Part shown: positions 6,860-7,766 of the stretch, in pieces | Layout: each line of letters begins with the position of its first letter | Numbering within the stretch: the stretch's first letter is position 1 | Origin: Acidobacteriota bacterium | Lineage (GTDB): Bacteria > Acidobacteriota > Blastocatellia > Pyrinomonadales > Pyrinomonadaceae | Assembly (NCBI GenBank): GCA_013698055.1 | Contig: JACCVS010000197.1 | Location: 1-7,766, forward strand | Direction of reading: 5' to 3' | Length of the DNA stretch: 7,766 bases | Notes under the pieces: generated by a model | What the model saw: the letters and a program-made list of their open reading frames with translations, nothing else | Databases searched by the model: none | Told to the model about the DNA's origin: nothing | Position numbers and translations under genes: made by a program

Positions 6860-7536
6860 ACCTGTGCGTCATTCGCGCTCTTATCCTGCGCCTTCTCGCG
6901 ACGCGCTTTGATAATCTCGATAATCGCGGGAACGAGCGAGAGCAGCACGATGACGATCACGACGATCTCCAGATGCTCTCGCAGGAACGGAAACGCCTGA
7001 CCCAGAAAGTAGCCGCCGAGAATCATCGTGAAGACCCAGAGAAACCCGCCGATGACGTTGTAGGCGAGGAACGTGCGATAAGGCATCTGCGCCGCCCCGG
7101 CGACAATCGGCGCAAAGGTGCGAACGATGGGGACGAAGCGCGCGATGATGATTGTTTTGCCGCCGTACTTTTCATAAAACTCGTTCGCCTTCTGCAAGTG
7201 GCTCGGCTTAAAGAGCAGCGATTTCTGGCGCTTGAAAAGGCGCGGACCCAACTTTGAACCAGTCAGGTAGCCAACAGCGTCGCCAATGACAGCAGCCAGG
7301 AAAACCGAAACAAGCAGGATGACAAGATTGATCTCCTGACTGAGAGAGCTGAAGAGCTGAAACTTTCCGTCGGCGGCGAAAAGCCCGGCGACAAACAGCA
7401 GCGAATCACCGGGCAGAAAGAAACCGGCTGCTAATCCCGTCTCAGCAAAAACGACGAAGATCAAAACGAAGTACCCGGCGGTCGCAATCGTCTCGGGATT
7501 CAGGTAATGCTTGATGTTCTGCCAAAGCTCGTTCAT
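6856..7536 (-). CDS. DedA family (VTT domain) integral membrane protein
   Basis: A 226-residue polytopic inner-membrane protein of the DedA/SNARE-associated family, whose members act in lipid (undecaprenyl phosphate or phospholipid) translocation and in membrane-potential homeostasis. Numbering from the ATG at 7536, it shows FAETGL with E32, FFLPGDSLL with D44, GDAVGYLTGSKLG at about 85-97, and ARFVPIVRTFAPIVAG with R133 and R139. The E-12-D and R-6-R spacings match the essential acidic and arginine residues described for E. coli YqjA/YghB. Hydrophobic segments lie at about 17-42, 70-89, 154-179 and 190-209, and the tail is charged (KARREKAQDK). An in-frame TTG at 7545 would add three residues, but it lies inside the upstream repeat; neither start has a Shine-Dalgarno. 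It follows pcm by 68 nt and may be co-transcribed. The exact substrate is unknown. Confidence 0.94.
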   Translation of the reverse strand: MNELWQNIKHYLNPETIATAGYFVLIFVVFAETGLAAGFFLPGDSLLFVAGLFAADGKFQLFSSLSQEINLVILLVSVFLAAVIGDAVGYLTGSKLGPRLFKRQKSLLFKPSHLQKANEFYEKYGGKTIIIARFVPIVRTFAPIVAGAAQMPYRTFLAYNVIGGFLWVFTMILGGYFLGQAFPFLREHLEIVVIVIVLLSLVPAIIEIIKARREKAQDKSANDAQV

Positions 7537-7537
7537 A

Positions 7538-7603
7538 AAGTTCAAAGTTCAAGGTTCAAAGTACAAGTTCAGGCTCTAACTTTGAACCTTGAGCCTTGAA
7601 CTT
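7538..7603. repeat. Heptamer-based inverted repeat filling the pcm-dedA gap
   Basis: Two 25-nt arms, 7538-7562 and 7579-7603, are reverse complements at 23 of 25 positions around a 16-nt loop. Each arm is built from degenerate 7-mers of the type AGTTCAA (for example AGTTCAA, AGTTCAA, GGTTCAA, AGTACAA). The element fills the space from 2 nt after the pcm stop codon to 1 nt before the ATG of the DedA gene. Transcribed, it would form a long hairpin next to the start codon. There is no T tract, so it is not a classical terminator. No target-site duplication is visible. Confidence 0.8.
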
Positions 7604-7604
7604 G

Positions 7605-7766
7605 TTACTGAGCCGACCAGCCGTAATGCCCGATGAGCGGGACGAAGGCGCACGCGCCGTGATCTTCTTCGGCATAGCCTTTTTCCGTTCGCACGAACCG
7701 GATCAATCTCTGCGATTCACGTGTTTCGCCAATAGGAATCACGAGCTTTCCATCCATCTTCAACTG
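7605..7766 (-). CDS. pcm: Protein-L-isoaspartate O-methyltransferase, C-terminal part (partial)
   Basis: The last 53 codons and TAA stop of a gene entering from the right edge. The translation contains LKMDGKLVIPIGE, then QRLIRFVRTEKGY, and ends near CAFVPLIGHYGW. This is the characteristic C-terminal pattern of PIMT (LKpGGrlviPvG, QxLxxxxR, then a VxFVPLxG-like strand). The enzyme uses S-adenosylmethionine to methylate L-isoaspartyl residues in damaged proteins and start their repair, in the cytoplasm. The methyl-donor binding core is outside the window, so completeness cannot be judged. The assignment rests on a short tail and is good but not certain. Confidence 0.8.
   Translation of the reverse strand, partial: QLKMDGKLVIPIGETRESQRLIRFVRTEKGYAEEDHGACAFVPLIGHYGWSAQ

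Noticed and set aside
7537..7545. TTG at 7545 as the DedA start
   Set aside because: It would add only three residues, lies inside the inverted repeat and has no ribosome site. ATG at 7536 is the simpler choice, though not proven.
7538..7603. CRISPR array or classical terminator
   Set aside because: The units are short degenerate heptamers without spacers, and the palindrome lacks a T tract on either strand.

Overview
All recognisable genes lie on the minus strand, so the window is best read from its right edge to its left edge: pcm (3' end only), a DedA-family membrane protein, tRNA-Pro(CGG), then a secreted-protein cluster of DUF1800, DUF1501 and a large multidomain PQQ-type sugar dehydrogenase that runs off the left edge. 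The moderately GC-rich DNA, the DUF1800/DUF1501 pair, the exported proteins built from Ig-like and DUF11 modules, and the 'choice-of-anchor V' type N-terminus with a CxxCH motif suggest a member of the Acidobacteriota, most likely class Blastocatellia. That placement is an inference from gene content; no phylogenetic marker was compared.

Right part (about 6677-7766): the last 53 codons of protein-L-isoaspartate O-methyltransferase are followed by a 68-bp gap filled almost entirely by a heptamer-based inverted repeat, then the DedA gene. The DedA stop codon lies inside the -35 box of a near-consensus promoter that drives tRNA-Pro(CGG). The tRNA ends without an encoded CCA and is followed by a Rho-independent terminator. 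This half is ordinary housekeeping content.

Middle (about 6386-6676): a non-coding stretch with a possible extended -10 promoter and a roughly 100-nt leader ahead of DUF1800. I see no gene in it.

Left part (1-6385): DUF1800 (732 aa, Sec-type signal) and DUF1501 (461 aa, Tat-type signal) are separated by 4 nt and are probably co-transcribed and translationally coupled. A G:U-containing hairpin with an interrupted T tract follows DUF1501. Then comes an open frame of at least 888 codons with a signal or anchor segment, a CxxCH-bearing reeler-like domain, an Ig-like domain, a DUF11 repeat, a glucose/sorbosone-dehydrogenase beta-propeller, and the first residues of what looks like a Calx-beta domain. 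All three products should leave the cytoplasm. The best candidate for an undescribed system is this exported trio: a widespread pair of unknown function, using two different export routes, next to a putative PQQ dehydrogenase with a possible haem site. Joint function is inferred from position only.
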